Shown in pieces: positions 1 to 11,135 of a DNA stretch of 64,000 nt. The stretch covers positions 166,561,275-166,625,274 of the forward strand of contig NC_067472.1 in assembly GCF_947179515.1 (NCBI RefSeq), given 5' to 3'. The translations under genes and the position numbers were made by a program. This DNA comes from Apodemus sylvaticus. Taxonomy: Eukaryota > Chordata > Mammalia > Rodentia > Muridae. Position 1 is the first letter of the stretch; each line of letters starts with the position of its first letter. Under the pieces are notes generated by a model. The model was given only the letters and a program-made list of their open reading frames with translations, ran no database searches and was not told the DNA's origin.

Positions 1-483
1 GAACCAGCAGGAGCAGATTAATCTCCACTGCCCCGTTCCATTGGATGTGGTAGACCTGTGACACATCTGATATGGAGAAGATCCTACTTCCTGAAATTCA
101 CTCAAGAACAGGCAGGATCAGGGTAATTGGTAGAAGGGAGGATTGGAGAACCAGCATCAGCAGAGCATTTGACACCCAGCAATGAGCCTTATCCTGGGTT
201 GTTGGTCCTACAGAGTGATCAGCTCTTGGAGGGGGTCCACATGGTGTCTACCATCTTTACTACTGGGCAGACCAGATAGGTAACACTAGGTACACAGAGA
301 CAACCCAAGTATAGCATTGCTTGTGGCAGGACACACTAGGGCTTCAACGACACCAGCACATCAGCAATCTGTGCCATGGGAAACCCAGTTTTCCAATGGT
401 GAGGAAATACTTTTACAGGCCCACAGGATGTTCAAGCACCAGCCAGTTGCTGTCACTAACCAACTAAAGTCAAAGATAACCAG
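1..483 (+). promoter_or_regulatory. L1 5' UTR remnant
   Basis: Noncoding sequence upstream of the L1 ORF1 start. The part from about 270 to 400 (tacacagagacaaccc..., cagcaatctgtgcca) aligns with 31520-31640 in the full-length L1 at 30606-37320, where it lies just downstream of the promoter monomers. No monomer repeat is visible here, so either the monomers lie left of the window or the copy lacks them. Confidence 0.7.
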
Positions 484-664
484 ATGGCAAAAGGAAAATG
501 CAGGAACATTATTAACAGAAATCAAGGCAATATGGCAGCAGCTGAATTCCCAAACAGCATCAAGTCCTGGATATCCCAACACACCAGAAAAACAAGATTT
601 GGATTTAAAATCACTGGTCATAATGCTGCTAGAGGAACACATGAAGGACATAAATAAAGCTCTT

Positions 665-1145
665 AAAGAAATACAGGGAAACATGAATAAGTTAGAGGCC
701 CTTACAATGGAAACACAGAAAAACATTTAAAGAAATTCAGGAGAATAGGGGTCAACAGATAGAAGCCAATAGAGAAGAAACAGAAAAATACCCAAAACAT
801 AATCCACACATCAAATGAGATACAAGAAGAAAGCAGGAGTGGCCCCTGGTTCTGGAAAGACTCAGTGAAGCAGTATTCGACAAAACCAGAACGGGGAAGT
901 GGGAAGGGGTGGGTGGGAGGACAGGAGAAGAGAAGGGGGCTTACGGGACTTTCGGGGAGTGGGGGGCTAGAAAAGGGGAAATCATTTGAAATGTAAATAA
1001 ATTATATCGAATAAAAAAAAAAAGAAATACAGGGAAACATGAATAAGTTAGAGGCCCTTACAATGGAAACACAAAAAAACACTTAAAGAAATTCAGGAGA
1101 ATAGGGGTCAACAGATAGAAGCCAATAGAGAAGAAACAGAAAAAT
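665..1145 (+). repeat. ~125-bp direct duplication flanking an L1 tail
   Basis: 665-789 and 1021-1145 match at a constant offset of 356 bases with only a few substitutions (for example cacagaaaaacat versus cacaaaaaaacac). Both copies contain the unique stretch gaataagttagaggccc, so this is not simply the ORF1 internal repeat. The L1 3' end at 790-1020 lies exactly between them, as a target-site duplication would. L1 duplications are usually 7-20 bp, so this one is exceptionally long. Confidence 0.85.
790..1020 (+). mobile_element. Short young L1 3'-end insertion
   Basis: A 231-bp piece holding only the L1 3' UTR. It runs from the acccaaaacataatcc segment through the G-rich tract (ggggaagtgggaagggg) to catttgaaatgtaaataaa and an A-tail. 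It is almost identical to 10549-10770, so it belongs to the young L1 family. It sits inside ORF1 of an older L1 and is flanked on both sides by the same stretch of about 125 bp, the left copy at 665-789 and the right at 1021-1145. Confidence 0.9.
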
Positions 1146-2645
1146 CACTTAAAGAAATTCAGGAGAAATTAAGCCAATAGGCAGAAGTCATGAAAGAGGA
1201 AACACAAAAATATATTAAAGAAATTAAATAAAATGCAAACAAACAAGTAAAGGAACTGAACGAAATCATCCTGGATGTAAAAAGAGAAGTAGAAACAATT
1301 AAGAAATCACAAAGGGAGGCAACCTTGGAGATAGAAAACCTTAGGAAGAAATCAGGGTCCATAGATGCAAATATCAACAACAGAATACAAGAGATAGAAG
1401 AAAGAATCTCAGATGCTGAAGATACCATAGAAATCATTGATTCGACAGTGAAAGAAAATGCAAAAAGCAAAATGCTTGTAACCCCAAACATCCAGGAAAT
1501 CCAGAACACAATGAGAAATCCAAACCTAAGGATTATAGGTATAGATGAGAGTGAAGATTTACTACTTAAAGTGCCAGCAAATATCTTCAACAAAATTATG
1601 GAAGAAAACTTCCCTAACCTAAAAAGAGAGTTGCCCAAGAATATACAAGAAGCCTACAGAACTACAGACTGGACCAGATGACTCCCGTCTCATAATAATC
1701 AAAACCCTATGTTTTGTGTAAACAAAACAAAGAAAGAATATTAAGAGCAGTAAGAGAAAAAGACCAAGTAATGTATAAAGGAAGACCAATTAGAATTACA
1801 CCAGACTTCTCCAGAGACCATGAAAGCTAGAAGATCCTGGGCTGATCTAATGCAGACTCTACGAGAAAACAAATGCCAGTCAAGACTACTATACCCAGCA
1901 AAAATCTCAATCACCATAGATGGAGAAACCACAATATTCCATGATAAAACCAAATTCATACAATATCTATCCACAAACCCAGCCATACAAAGGATAATAG
2001 GTGGAAAACACCAATATAAGGAGGGAAACTACACCATGGAAAAAGGAAGATAGTAAACTTCTTTCATCAAGCCCAAAAGAAGGTAACTACTCAAATATAA
2101 ATATAACATCAAAAATAACAGAAAGTAATAATCACTATTCCTTAAAATCTCTTAACATCAATGGACTCAATTCCCCAATAAAAAGACATAGACTAACAGA
2201 CTGGCTACATAAATAGGACCCTACATTTTGCTGCTTACAGGAAACATACCTCAAGGCCGAAGACAAACACTACCTCAGAGTAAAGGGCTGGAAAACAATT
2301 TTAAAAGCAAATGGTCTTAGGAAACAAGCCGGAGTAGCCATCCTAATATCAGATTAAATTGACTTTCAACCTAAAGACTTTCAAAAGAGACATGGAAGAA
2401 CACTTCTTACTGGTCAAAGGAAAAATCCACCATGAAGAACTCTCAATTCTGAACATCTATGCTCTAAATGCAAGGGCACTCCCATTCGTAAAAGAACTTT
2501 ACTAAAGCTCAAAGTCCACATTGCACCTAACAATAATAGTGGACAACTTCAACACTCCACTCTCCTCAGTGGACAGATCAAGAAAACAGAAACTAAACAG
2601 GGACACAGTGAAAGCAATTGAAGCATCTGGCCAATTGGATCTAAC

Positions 2646-2711
<66 letters not shown>

Positions 2712-2723
2712 TTATCTATCTAT
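2646..2723 (+). repeat. (TCTA)n microsatellite inside L1 ORF2
   Basis: About 19 tandem tetranucleotide units with one interruption (tctattta). Sister L1 copies have a short acagatatatatag stretch at this place, so the array probably grew from that seed. Confidence 0.97.
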
Positions 2724-4728
2724 AACATTTCACTCTAAAGCAAAAGAATGTACCTTTTTCTCAGCACCTCATGGTACCTTCTCAAAAATCGACCATATAA
2801 TTGGTCACAAGATAGTCCTCAACAAATATATGATCAAAATAATCCCATGCTTCCTATCAGATTACTATGGAATAAGAGTGGTTTTCAATAGCAACAAAAA
2901 CAACAGAAAGCTGACATACACATGGAGGCTGAACAATGCTCTACTCAATGATACATTGGCCAAAGAAGAAATAAAGAAATAAATAAAATACTTTTTAGAA
3001 TTTAATGAAAATGAAGGGACAACATACCCAAATTTATGAGACACAATGAAAGCAGTGCTAAGAGGAAAACTCATAGTCCTGAGTGCCTCCAAAAAGAAAC
3101 TTGAGAGAGCATACACTAGCAGCTTAATTGCACACCTGAAAGCCCTGGAATAAAAAGAAGCTAACTCACCCAAGAGGAGTAGAAGACAGGAAATCATCAA
3201 ACTCAGTGCTGAAATCAATCAAGTAGAAACAAAGAAAACCAACTGTACAAAGAATCAACAAAACCAGGAGCTGGTTCCTTGAGAAAATCAACAAGATAGA
3301 TAAACCCTTAGCCATACTGACCAAAGGGCACAGAGATAGTATCCAAATTAACAAAATTAGAAATGAAAATGGAGATATAACAACAGAAATGAAGGAAATT
3401 CAAAAAATAATCAGATCCTACTACAAACGTTTATATGCAACACAACTGGAAAATGTGGAGGAAATGGACAATTTTCTAGACAGATACCAAATATTAAAAA
3501 TAAATCAGGATCAAATAGATCAAATAAACAGTCCCATAACCCCTAAGGAAATAAAGGACGTCATAGAAAGTCTCCCAACCAAAAAAAAAAGGCAAAGGAC
3601 CAGATGGTTTTAGTGCACAATTCTATCAGAAATTCAAAGAACACCTAACAACAGTGCTCCTCAAATTTTTCCACAAAATAGAAACAGAAGGACCACTACC
3701 AAACTCGTTCCATGAAGCCACAATTACGCTGATACCAAAACCACACAAAGATCCAACAAAGAAAGAGAACTTCAGGCCAATTTCCCATACAAATATAGAT
3801 GCAAAAATACTGAATAAAATTCTTGCCAACCAAATCCAAGAACTCATCAAAATGATCATCCACCATGATCAAGTAGGCTTTATCCCAGGGATGCAGGGAT
3901 GGTTCAATATAAGGAAATCCATCAATGCTATCCACTACATAAACAAACTCAATGAAAAAAACCTGTGGTCATTTCATTAGATGCTGAAAAAGCATTTGAC
4001 AAAATTCAGCATCCTTTCATGCTAAATGTCTTGGAAAGAACAGGAATTCAAGGCTCATACCTAAACACAGTAAAAGCAATATAGAGCAAACCAATAGTCA
4101 ACATCAAAGTAAATGGAGAGAAACTTGAAGCAATCCCACTAAAATCAGGGACTAGACAAGGTTGCCCCCTCTCTTCATATCTTTTTAATATAGTACTTGA
4201 AGTCTTAGCTAGAGCAATTAGAAAACATAAGGAGATCAAAGGGATACAAATTGGAAAGGAAGAAGTCAAACAATCACTATTTGCAGATAGGATAGTATAC
4301 TTAACTGACCCAAGAAACTCTAACAGAGAACTCCTACAGCTGATAAACAACTTCAGCAAAGTGGCTGGTTATAAAATCAACTCAAGCAAATCAGTAGCCT
4401 TCTTATACTCAAAGGATAAGCAGACTGAGAAAGACATTAGGGAAATGACACCCTTCACAATACCCACTAACAATATAAAGTATTTTGGTGTGACTCAAAC
4501 CAAACAAGTGAAAGATCTGTATGAGAAGAACTTCAGGTCTCTGAAGTAGGACATTGAAGAAGACCTCAGAAAATGGAAAAAATTTTCCTTGCTCATGGAT
4601 TGGCAGGATTAATAGAGTAAAAAAATGGCCATCTTACCAAAAGCAATCTACAGATTCAATGCATTCCCCATCAAAATCCCAATTCAGTTCTTCGTAGAGT
4701 TAGAAAGAGCAATTCTCAAATTCATCTG

Positions 4729-4763
4729 AAAACAAAAACAAAAACAAAAACAAAAACAAAAAC
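4729..4763 (+). repeat. (AAAAAC)n microsatellite inside L1 ORF2
   Basis: Six near-perfect hexamer units of aaaaac. Sister L1 copies have a short ataacaaaaaa stretch here. Confidence 0.95.
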
Positions 4764-5573
4764 CAGGAGAGCTAAAACTATCCCGGAAGTAAAAGAACTT
4801 CAGGGGGAATCAGTATCCCGAACCTCAAGTAGTACTACAGAGCAATAGTGTTAAAAACTGCATGGTACTGGTACAGTGACAGGCAGGTAGATCAGTGGAA
4901 TAGGATTGAAGACCCAGAAGTGAACCCACACACCTGTGGTCAATTGATCTTTGACAAAAGAACTGAAACCATCCAGTGGGAAAAAAGATAGCCTTTCAAC
5001 AAATGATGCTGGCTCAACTGGATGTCAACTTGTAGAAGAATACGAATTGATCCATTCTTATCTCTGTGTACTAAGCTCAACTCCAAGTGGATGAAGGACC
5101 TCCACATAAAACTAGACACACTGAAACTAATAGGAAAGAAATTGGGGAAGACCCTTGAGGAGATGTGCACAGGGGAAAAGTTCCTGAATAGAACACCAAT
5201 AGCTTATGCTCTAAGATCAAGAATGGAACCTCATAAAATTACAAAAAATTTTTAAAGCAAAGGACACTGTCAAGTGGACAAAACAGCAACCAACAAATTG
5301 GGAAAAGATCTTCACCAACCCTACATCTGACAGAGGGCTAACATCCAATATATACAAAAAACTCAAGAAGTTAGACCACAGAAAACCAAATAACCCTATT
5401 AAAAATGGGGTACAGAACTAAACAAAGAATTTTCACCTGAAGAACTTTGAATGGCTGAGAAGCACCTTAAAAAATGTTCAGCATCATTAGTCATTAGGGA
5501 AATGCAAATCAAAATAACCCTGAGATTTCACCTCACACCCATCAGAATGGCTAACATTAAAAACTCAGGAGAC

Positions 5574-5729
5574 GACCAGGCGGTGGTGGCACATGCCTGT
5601 AATCCCAGCACTCTGGGAGACAGAGGCAGGCGGATTTCTAAGTTCGAGGCCAGCCTGGTCTACTGAGTAAGTTCCAGGACAGCCAGGGCAATATAGAGAA
5701 ACCCTGTCTCAGGAAATAAAAAAAAAAAA
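5574..5729 (+). mobile_element. B1 SINE (+)
   Basis: A 7SL-derived rodent B1. It holds the ggtggtggcacatgcctgta A-box region, aatcccagcactctggg, the pol III B box gttcgaggc at 5642-5650, and an A-tail at about 5717-5732. It splits L1 ORF2 and is flanked by a target-site duplication, aaaaactcaggagac at 5559-5573 and again at about 5729-5743. Confidence 0.97.
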
Positions 5730-6187
5730 AAAACTCAGGAGACAGTATGTGTTGGCAAGGATGTGGAGAAAGAGGAACACTCCTCCACTGCTGGTGGGAA
5801 TGCAAGTTGATACAACCACTCTGGAAATAAGTCTGGTTGTTCCTCAGAAAACTGGGCATATCACTTCCGGAGGACCCTGCAATACCACTTTTGGGCATAT
5901 ACCCAGAGAATTCCCTGGCATGCAATTAGGACACATGCTCCACTCTGTTCATAGCAGCCCTATTTATAATAAGCAGAAGCTAGAAAGAACCCAGATGTCC
6001 CTCAATGGAGGAGTGGATACAGAAAATGTGGTATATTTACACAATGGAATGCTACTCAGCAATTAAAAACAATGAATTCATGAAATTCTTAGGCAAATGG
6101 TTGGATCTGGAAAATATCATCCTAAGTGAGGTAACCCAATCACAAAAGAATACACATAGAATACAGTCACTGATAAGTTGGTATTAG

Positions 6188-6449
6188 ATCAGAAACTCTG
6201 AATAACCAAGACTCAATTCGCATATCAATGACTCCCAAGAAGGAGGAAAGAGAGGCCCCTAGTCCTGAAAATGCTTGTTCCAGCATTGTAGGGGAATACA
6301 AGGACAGAGAAGTAGGAGGGTGTTGATAGGAGAATGCGCAGAAGGAAGAGGGCTTAGAGAACTTATGGGGAGGGGGGAACTGGGAAAGGGAAAATCATTT
6401 TGAATGTAAACAAAGAATATTGAAAATAAAAAAAATTATTAAAAAAAAC
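6188..6449 (+). other. L1 3' UTR and A-rich tail
   Basis: Noncoding end of the first L1. It has a purine-rich stretch (ggggaggggggaactggg) and gaaaataaaaaaaattatt. It differs from the young L1 3' ends at 10549-10770 and 44502-44650, matching instead the type seen at 37070-37320. Confidence 0.85.
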
Positions 6450-7894
6450 CCTGATAATCTAGGGTTAGAGCTATTTTAAGCAACACCTGGCATGACACAA
6501 CCCAAGAAAAACAGACCTCTAAGATATTTCCAAATTGACATAATGTTTCATGTTTTTCTTATACTAGAAATTAGACTGATAAGAAATAAGATTTAAAATA
6601 ATGTCTCTTCAATAAGTTACACTGTCATACATTCAAACATACAAGCTGATAGACAAACTTTGCAATGTGAAAGTAATGTGTTTGCCATTATTTTTAAGGA
6701 GAAAAGATTGTTTAAAACTGGGTTTTGCTTTCAAAATTGTAGTTATGATTTAATATTATAAGTTCCTTTTGCTATTTGACTTTCATACAATGGGGTCTGG
6801 TTACAGGCTACTCCTTGCAGGACCGGTGGGTGTAGGTCTGGTCTTATCTTGCAGGCTTCACCTAGAGAGTTTCTGGTCAAAAGAACATTTTTAGCAGATT
6901 CATAAAGATGTGGTTCAAAATAAAGTTCAAACTTAGATCTGTGAAATATTAATAAGGTTATAGAGAAATTATGAAAGCATTAAAATTTGGCCAACCTACT
7001 ACATACAAAATTATTATAGAATTAAAGGGTTGTTTTTGCTTTGCAGATACTGATAATTTTAAAAGAGCATAGGTTAACTTTAAAAAAACCAATAAAATAA
7101 TTTCATTCGAAAGTTCTTTCTCAAAAAATGGCGAATAGTCTTACCTAATGTAAAAAAATTGGTTTGTATCTGCTTCAATACAAGAAGCTAATATCTTAAA
7201 ATTTTCAATATATATATATATTATTTATAGAATTTTATTACAGGCCTTTGCTCTTAACAATGGACTTTGAAATTTTTATATAAATGGTTTTCAAAAGCTG
7301 GTAAGACAAATTATTTGGCTAAGACACTGTTTTAAGCTTGCCAGAAGAGGATTTAAGCCTCTGATGTTCTCAAGGTAAATGCAAAATAAATAAAGAGACA
7401 TAACTTGGGGAAAACTACCATAAATATTTGTCAACAGTTTATGATATGTGTTCACTTCCATTCCTTGACAAAGAGAACATTAATGTAAAATTTCTCCAAA
7501 TAAAGTTTTAACATCCTCCAATAAAGATTTTTTTGTGATAATAAAGTGTTGCAAGATACAATCATAAAATTTTTTTAAAAATTTGTTTTAAGAGCCTGAT
7601 GAAATGTTTGTTCCTTATTTCAAACAGCAATCAAATTAATTATTATTGATAGCTTAATCTATTACATGGTAAGCGTTCTTTGACAAAATTAATAATTATG
7701 ACCCAAATGTTAAATTGTTAAAATTTGCTTTCATACATGTTTTTATATTTCTATATATGCATTCTATAAAATGTACATCTACTGTAGGAGTAAAGGTCAT
7801 GTCATTAGATCACATGTTTATTCTTCTCAGTTTCCCCTTGCTTTAGCACAGATAATTTAATTGAGTGATGTAACTGCTATTTTTGAATATATAT

Positions 7895-7931
<37 letters not shown>

Positions 7932-8440
7932 ATAGCTTACATTTGCTTACATCAGGCTTTACAATTGCTCAAAATTGTTTCTTTTTTTTAAATTCTGCCA
8001 ATTCCTAAATTTTACAATTATTTATACTAATACAATTCAAGTTTAAAAATTAAAAAATATACATATGAATATTGACAGCTTTTCAAGCTTTCTAGTTACA
8101 ACTATTTTAACAGAAGAAACAACAAAAAATAAATAAAATTAGTAATTACATATGTTATTTTTCTATACTAAATGTCTCAGAAGGAACTTTTCACTTAGAA
8201 GGCACTTGAATCACAATAGCAACTCTGAAATGCCTAGAAGCAGGAAGGCATTCCTTGACTCTAAACTGGACATATAATTTTCAGTATGGAGCCAGCTCTA
8301 TAGAAGAGGTTGCCTTACATGGTGTCCTCAGAAATGTATGTTCTGTCATGTGGTAGAAAATGGCTCCACAGTTAGTAATAACAAGATGACTCTATGATAT
8401 ACTGGCCTTAATGTAGTAATAGTAGACCACATGTGCTCAT
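6450..8440 (+). repeat. A+T-rich interspersed block, copy A
   Basis: Long noncoding A+T-rich sequence with no L1 similarity. From about 6461 to 7260 it aligns with 30371-30605 plus 37335-38330. Shared landmarks include cacaacccaagaaaaacaga versus cacccaacccaggaaaaaca, agttacactgtca, tacaatggggtctggtt and tgcttcaatacaagaagcta. Copy A lacks about 380 bp that copy B holds at roughly 37408-37787. Because copy B lies downstream of an LTR and primer-binding site, this is probably the internal region of a non-coding ERV. It contains a (TATACA)n run at 7887-7932. Confidence 0.6.
7887..7932 (+). repeat. (AT)n/(TATACA)n microsatellite
   Basis: An atatatatatata stretch followed by about five atatac units. 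Confidence 0.95.
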
Positions 8441-8469
8441 GACATGATTTCATAAATTTTTATTTTTTT

Positions 8470-8796
8470 ATGAATTTAGCTGGTAAAGGAAAAGAATAAA
8501 ACTGAAAAATAGAAAAAGAAACAATAAAGAAATCACAAACAAAGGCATCCCTTGAGATTCTAAACCTAGGAAAGAGAACCGGAACAATAGATACAAGTAT
8601 CACCAATGTAATACAAGAGACAGAAGAAAGCATCTCAGGTATAGAAGATGCGATAGAAGAAATTAATACATTGGTCAAAAAAAGCCAAAGCTAAAATGTT
8701 TCTAACAAAAAACATGTTGGATATTTGTGACACCACCAATAGACCAAATCTAGGAAAAATAGGAATAGAAGAAACAGAAGTTTCCCAGTTCAAAGG
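8470..8796 (+). mobile_element. Old L1 ORF1 fragment, first part
   Basis: Matches the coiled-coil and central region of L1 ORF1: aagaaatcacaaacaaagg, a diverged aatacaagagacagaagaaag, and agaccaaatctaggaaaaat. It is more diverged from the other copies here than they are from each other. It stops at ttcaaaggcat and appears to resume at about 9513, so a roughly 715-bp insertion splits it. Confidence 0.8.
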
Positions 8797-8799
8797 CAT

Positions 8800-9512
8800 T
8801 GGTCTATGTTTCTGCCTTGCTTCTGGGAAGCCAGAGTGCAGACAAATTGCTCATTGAAAACATATTGCATGTACTTTAAGCTGCATTTCTTTCTTGCTTC
8901 TAGGAACCACAAGGAATTTAGAAAAGTGGTTCCCATTCTCCTGTGTACTCAGATGATGCTGGAAACCTTGAGGAGTTTGGAATTGTGCTTGCCATGAGCC
9001 CGAGATGGGTGGAATTTGACCTGCCTCCAAGTGAGTGCCTGGAGTATGGAAAGGCTGGAAGAGTGGCCTTTTACAGGAGACTTAAACAGAGCTTTCTCTG
9101 TATATGAAGGCCTTCCTTGCTTCCCTTCCTCCATGGTGAACCTTGATGAAGGAGACAATATTTGTTTATCCAAACTGTTTTATTCATGATGGAGAAGGAT
9201 ACATCTTACTCAGGGCAGACCAAAGATTAGGTGCCTCTGTAGGAAGGAATTCACAGGAAGAGAAGCTCATTGGCTAAATACTCAGAACCTATCTAGACAC
9301 CTCATTAGCATGGGGAACTCTAGGTTTTTATGCTATTTGGCTGTATTTCATGTTCTTCTTATGGGGTGTCATGGTCACATGCTCCAGGCCAGGGACATGG
9401 TTAGTAGCTAGTTGTAATTTTTGCTATTCTAAATATGAGATTTACCAGGGTCCTGAACTTGCTTTAACATTACCAATTCTTCTGTATGGTGGCACAGTCC
9501 ACTGTCCCACAA
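8800..9512 (-). mobile_element. LTR-like insertion in old L1
   Basis: About 713 bp of non-L1 sequence between two parts of one L1 ORF1. On the minus strand it begins tgtctcatattgtgggaca and ends near agaaacatagacca, so TG/CA-type ends are possible. It contains aataaaacag, a potential polyadenylation signal, at about 9178. No coding homology and no clear target duplication were found. The family is unknown to me; an ERV LTR is the best guess. Confidence 0.4.
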
Positions 9513-9720
9513 TATGAGACAGAAAAAGTCTTCAACATAATCTTAGAAGAAAATCCCCTAATATAAAGATGGAGATGGGTATAAACTACAAGAAGCTTAG
9601 GCCAGAAAAGAAAAATCCTCCTAATTTATAATAATCAATACACTAAATATACAGAACAAAGGAAGAATATTTAAATATCCAAGGGAAAAAGCCAAGTATA
9701 TAAAGAGTGACTTAAACAAT
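9513..9720 (+). mobile_element. Old L1 ORF1 fragment, second part
   Basis: The sequence aagtcttcaacataatctta followed by agaagcttaggccagaaaag and aacaaaggaagaatatttaa follows the L1 ORF1 order seen at 1590-1760. It continues the fragment at 8470-8796. The next bases, 9721-9792, have no clear L1 match. Confidence 0.65.
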
Positions 9721-9792
9721 AGACAACAGCTTTTGGACCTTGTACTTCCCTGTTCCATCTCACTTTGTAATTCATTAGATTTTTTGTTTAAG

Positions 9793-10790
9793 TCGGCAAC
9801 CAACAAATTGGGAAAAGATCTTCACCAATCCTACATCAGATAGAGGGCTAATATCCAATATATATAAAGAACTCAAGAAGTTAGACTCCAGAAAACCAAA
9901 CAACCCTATTAAAAAATGGGGTACAGAGTTAAACAAAGAATTCTCACCTGAAGAACTTCGGATGGCGGAGAAGCATCTTAAAAAATGCTCAACTTCATTA
10001 GTCATTAGGGAAATGCAAATCAAAACAACCCTAAGATTTCATCTTACACCAGTCAAAATGGCTAAGATTAAAAATTCAGGAGACAGCAGGTGTTGGAGAG
10101 GGTGTGGAGAAAGAGGAACACTCCTCCACTGCTGGTGGGGTTGCAAATTGGTACAACCACTCTGGAAATCAGTCTGGCGGTTCCTCCGAAAACTGGGCAC
10201 CTTACTTCCAGAAGATCCTGCTATACCACTCCTGGGCATATACCCAGAAGACTCCCCACCATGTAATAAGGATACATGTTCTACTATGTTCATAGCAGCC
10301 CTATTTGTAATTGCCAGATGCTGGAAAGAACCCAGGTATCCCTCAACAGAAGAGTGGATGCAAAAAATGTGGTATATCTACACAATGGAGTACTATTCAG
10401 CCATTAGAAACAATGAATTCATGAAATTCTTAGGCAAATGGATGGAGCTAGAGAATATCATACTAAGTGAGGTAACCCAGACTCAAAAGGTGAATCATGG
10501 TATGCACTCACTAATAAGTGGATATTAACCTAGAAAACTGGAATACCCAAAACATAATCCACACATCAAATGAGGTACAAGAAGAAAGGAGGAGTGGCCC
10601 CTGGTTCTGGAAAGACTCAGTGTCACAGTATTCAGCAAAACCAGAACGGGGAAGTGGGAAGGGGTGGGTGGGAGGACAGGGGAAGAGAAGGGGGCTTGCG
10701 GGACTTTCGGGGAGTGGGGGGGCTAGAAAAGGGGAAATCATTTGAAATGTAAATAAATTATATCGAATAATAATAAAAAAAAGTAAAGTA

Positions 10791-10832
<42 letters not shown>
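9793..10832 (+). mobile_element. 5'-truncated young L1 3' end
   Basis: Holds the last part of ORF2 and the whole 3' UTR. The open frame 9962-10528 (188 codons) covers the ORF2 C-terminus through the terminal MHSLISGY and its stop without interruption, so this copy is young. The 3' UTR at 10529-10770 has the G-rich tract and catttgaaatgtaaataaa, then an impure A-tail and about 31 pure A residues to 10831. The 5' truncation falls at tcggcaaccaacaaa (9793). No clear target-site duplication was found. Confidence 0.93.
10640..10732 (+). other. L1 3' UTR G-rich tract (G-quadruplex-capable)
   Basis: Runs such as ggggaagtgggaaggggtgg followed by more G-runs provide four or more G3 tracts with short loops. 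The same tract is at 893-975, 44510-44600 and 45998-46085. Ability to form four-stranded structures is an established, conserved feature of mammalian L1 3' ends. Confidence 0.7.
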
Positions 10833-10833
<1 letters not shown>

Positions 10834-11066
10834 AAGAGGAATCTCTATTTCTCACACAGTCACCAAGACCCAGAAAAAATTTCACAACCTCTTGCCATCT
10901 GTATTTGTCATCATCAAGTTGCATGATATCATACAGTATCAAGAGAGTTAAAAAATCTGGATAATTTTTCTGAGCGTAAATGCAAAAAGCTGACATTAAG
11001 AGAAATTGGGAGTATATATAATCTTCTATTTTACAGTCATTTTCTACATGAATCTGAAGATTTTCT
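10834..11066 (-). pseudogene. Unidentified coding-like stretch
   Basis: Between two L1 tails lies about 230 bp that is open on the minus strand for roughly 77 codons, despite A+T-rich composition. The translation is protein-like: it includes KIEDYIYSQFLLMSAF, then NYPDFLTLLILYDIMQLDDD, then RWQEVVKFFLGLGDC. It does not resemble L1 ORF1 or ORF2. I do not recognise the protein. It could be part of a processed pseudogene, an exon relic, or chance. Both ends abut L1 sequence, so the original extent is lost. Confidence 0.3.
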
Positions 11067-11135
11067 TTTTTATTAGATATATTATTTATTTGCATTTCAG
11101 ATGATTTCCCATTTCCTCGTTCCACCCTGGGTAAC

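Larger units (their letters stand above)
484..2053 (+). pseudogene. L1 ORF1 (RNA-binding coiled-coil protein), broken
   Basis: L1 ORF1 encodes the trimeric RNA chaperone that coats L1 RNA in the retrotransposition particle. The start ATG at 484 gives the usual MAKGKCRN opening, and the frame shifts within a few dozen codons. The middle region is a lysine/glutamate-rich coiled coil with repeated EETQKSLKEIQE-type blocks. The C-terminal RNA-binding part is recognisable at 1490-2050 and ends at a TAG near 2053. A 231-bp L1 tail plus a 125-bp duplication interrupts the coiled coil, and further stops and frameshifts follow. Not functional. Confidence 0.9.
2109..6187 (+). pseudogene. L1 ORF2 (endonuclease-reverse transcriptase), broken
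   Basis: ORF2 encodes the L1 endonuclease, reverse transcriptase and a cysteine-rich C-terminus. The endonuclease start (NNHYSLKSLNINGLNSP) is at about 2130-2200. RT blocks are visible at 3654-3980 and 4140-4350, and the C-terminus ends at about 6187 (HRIQSLISWY). The catalytic RT motif, FADD in active L1, reads FADR at about 4284, so an essential aspartate is lost. A (TCTA)n tract replaces endonuclease codons at 2646-2723 and a B1 interrupts at 5574. Many stops are present. Confidence 0.93.
1..6449 (+). mobile_element. Near-full-length L1 retrotransposon (5' end outside window)
   Basis: This is a LINE-1 element in sense orientation. In order it holds a 5' UTR remnant (1-483), ORF1 (from ATG at 484), ORF2 (about 2109-6187), a 3' UTR with a purine-rich tract and a short A-rich tail ending near 6449. 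Its left end may extend beyond the window, so no target-site duplication could be paired. It carries three later changes: an L1 3' end in ORF1 (790-1020), a B1 SINE in ORF2 (5574-5729), and microsatellite growth at 2646-2723 and 4729-4763. Many stops and frameshifts show it is dead. Family assignment rests on close similarity to the other L1 copies in this window. Confidence 0.95.

Noticed and set aside
8806..9173. Small open frames on both strands within the 8800-9512 insert
   Set aside because: No recognisable domain, short, and inside an LTR-like insertion.
10511..11125. A 204-codon open frame on the minus strand
   Set aside because: As a whole it is a composite of an L1 3' UTR complement, a poly-A complement (Phe run) and other DNA; only 10834-11066 was kept as a possible relic.
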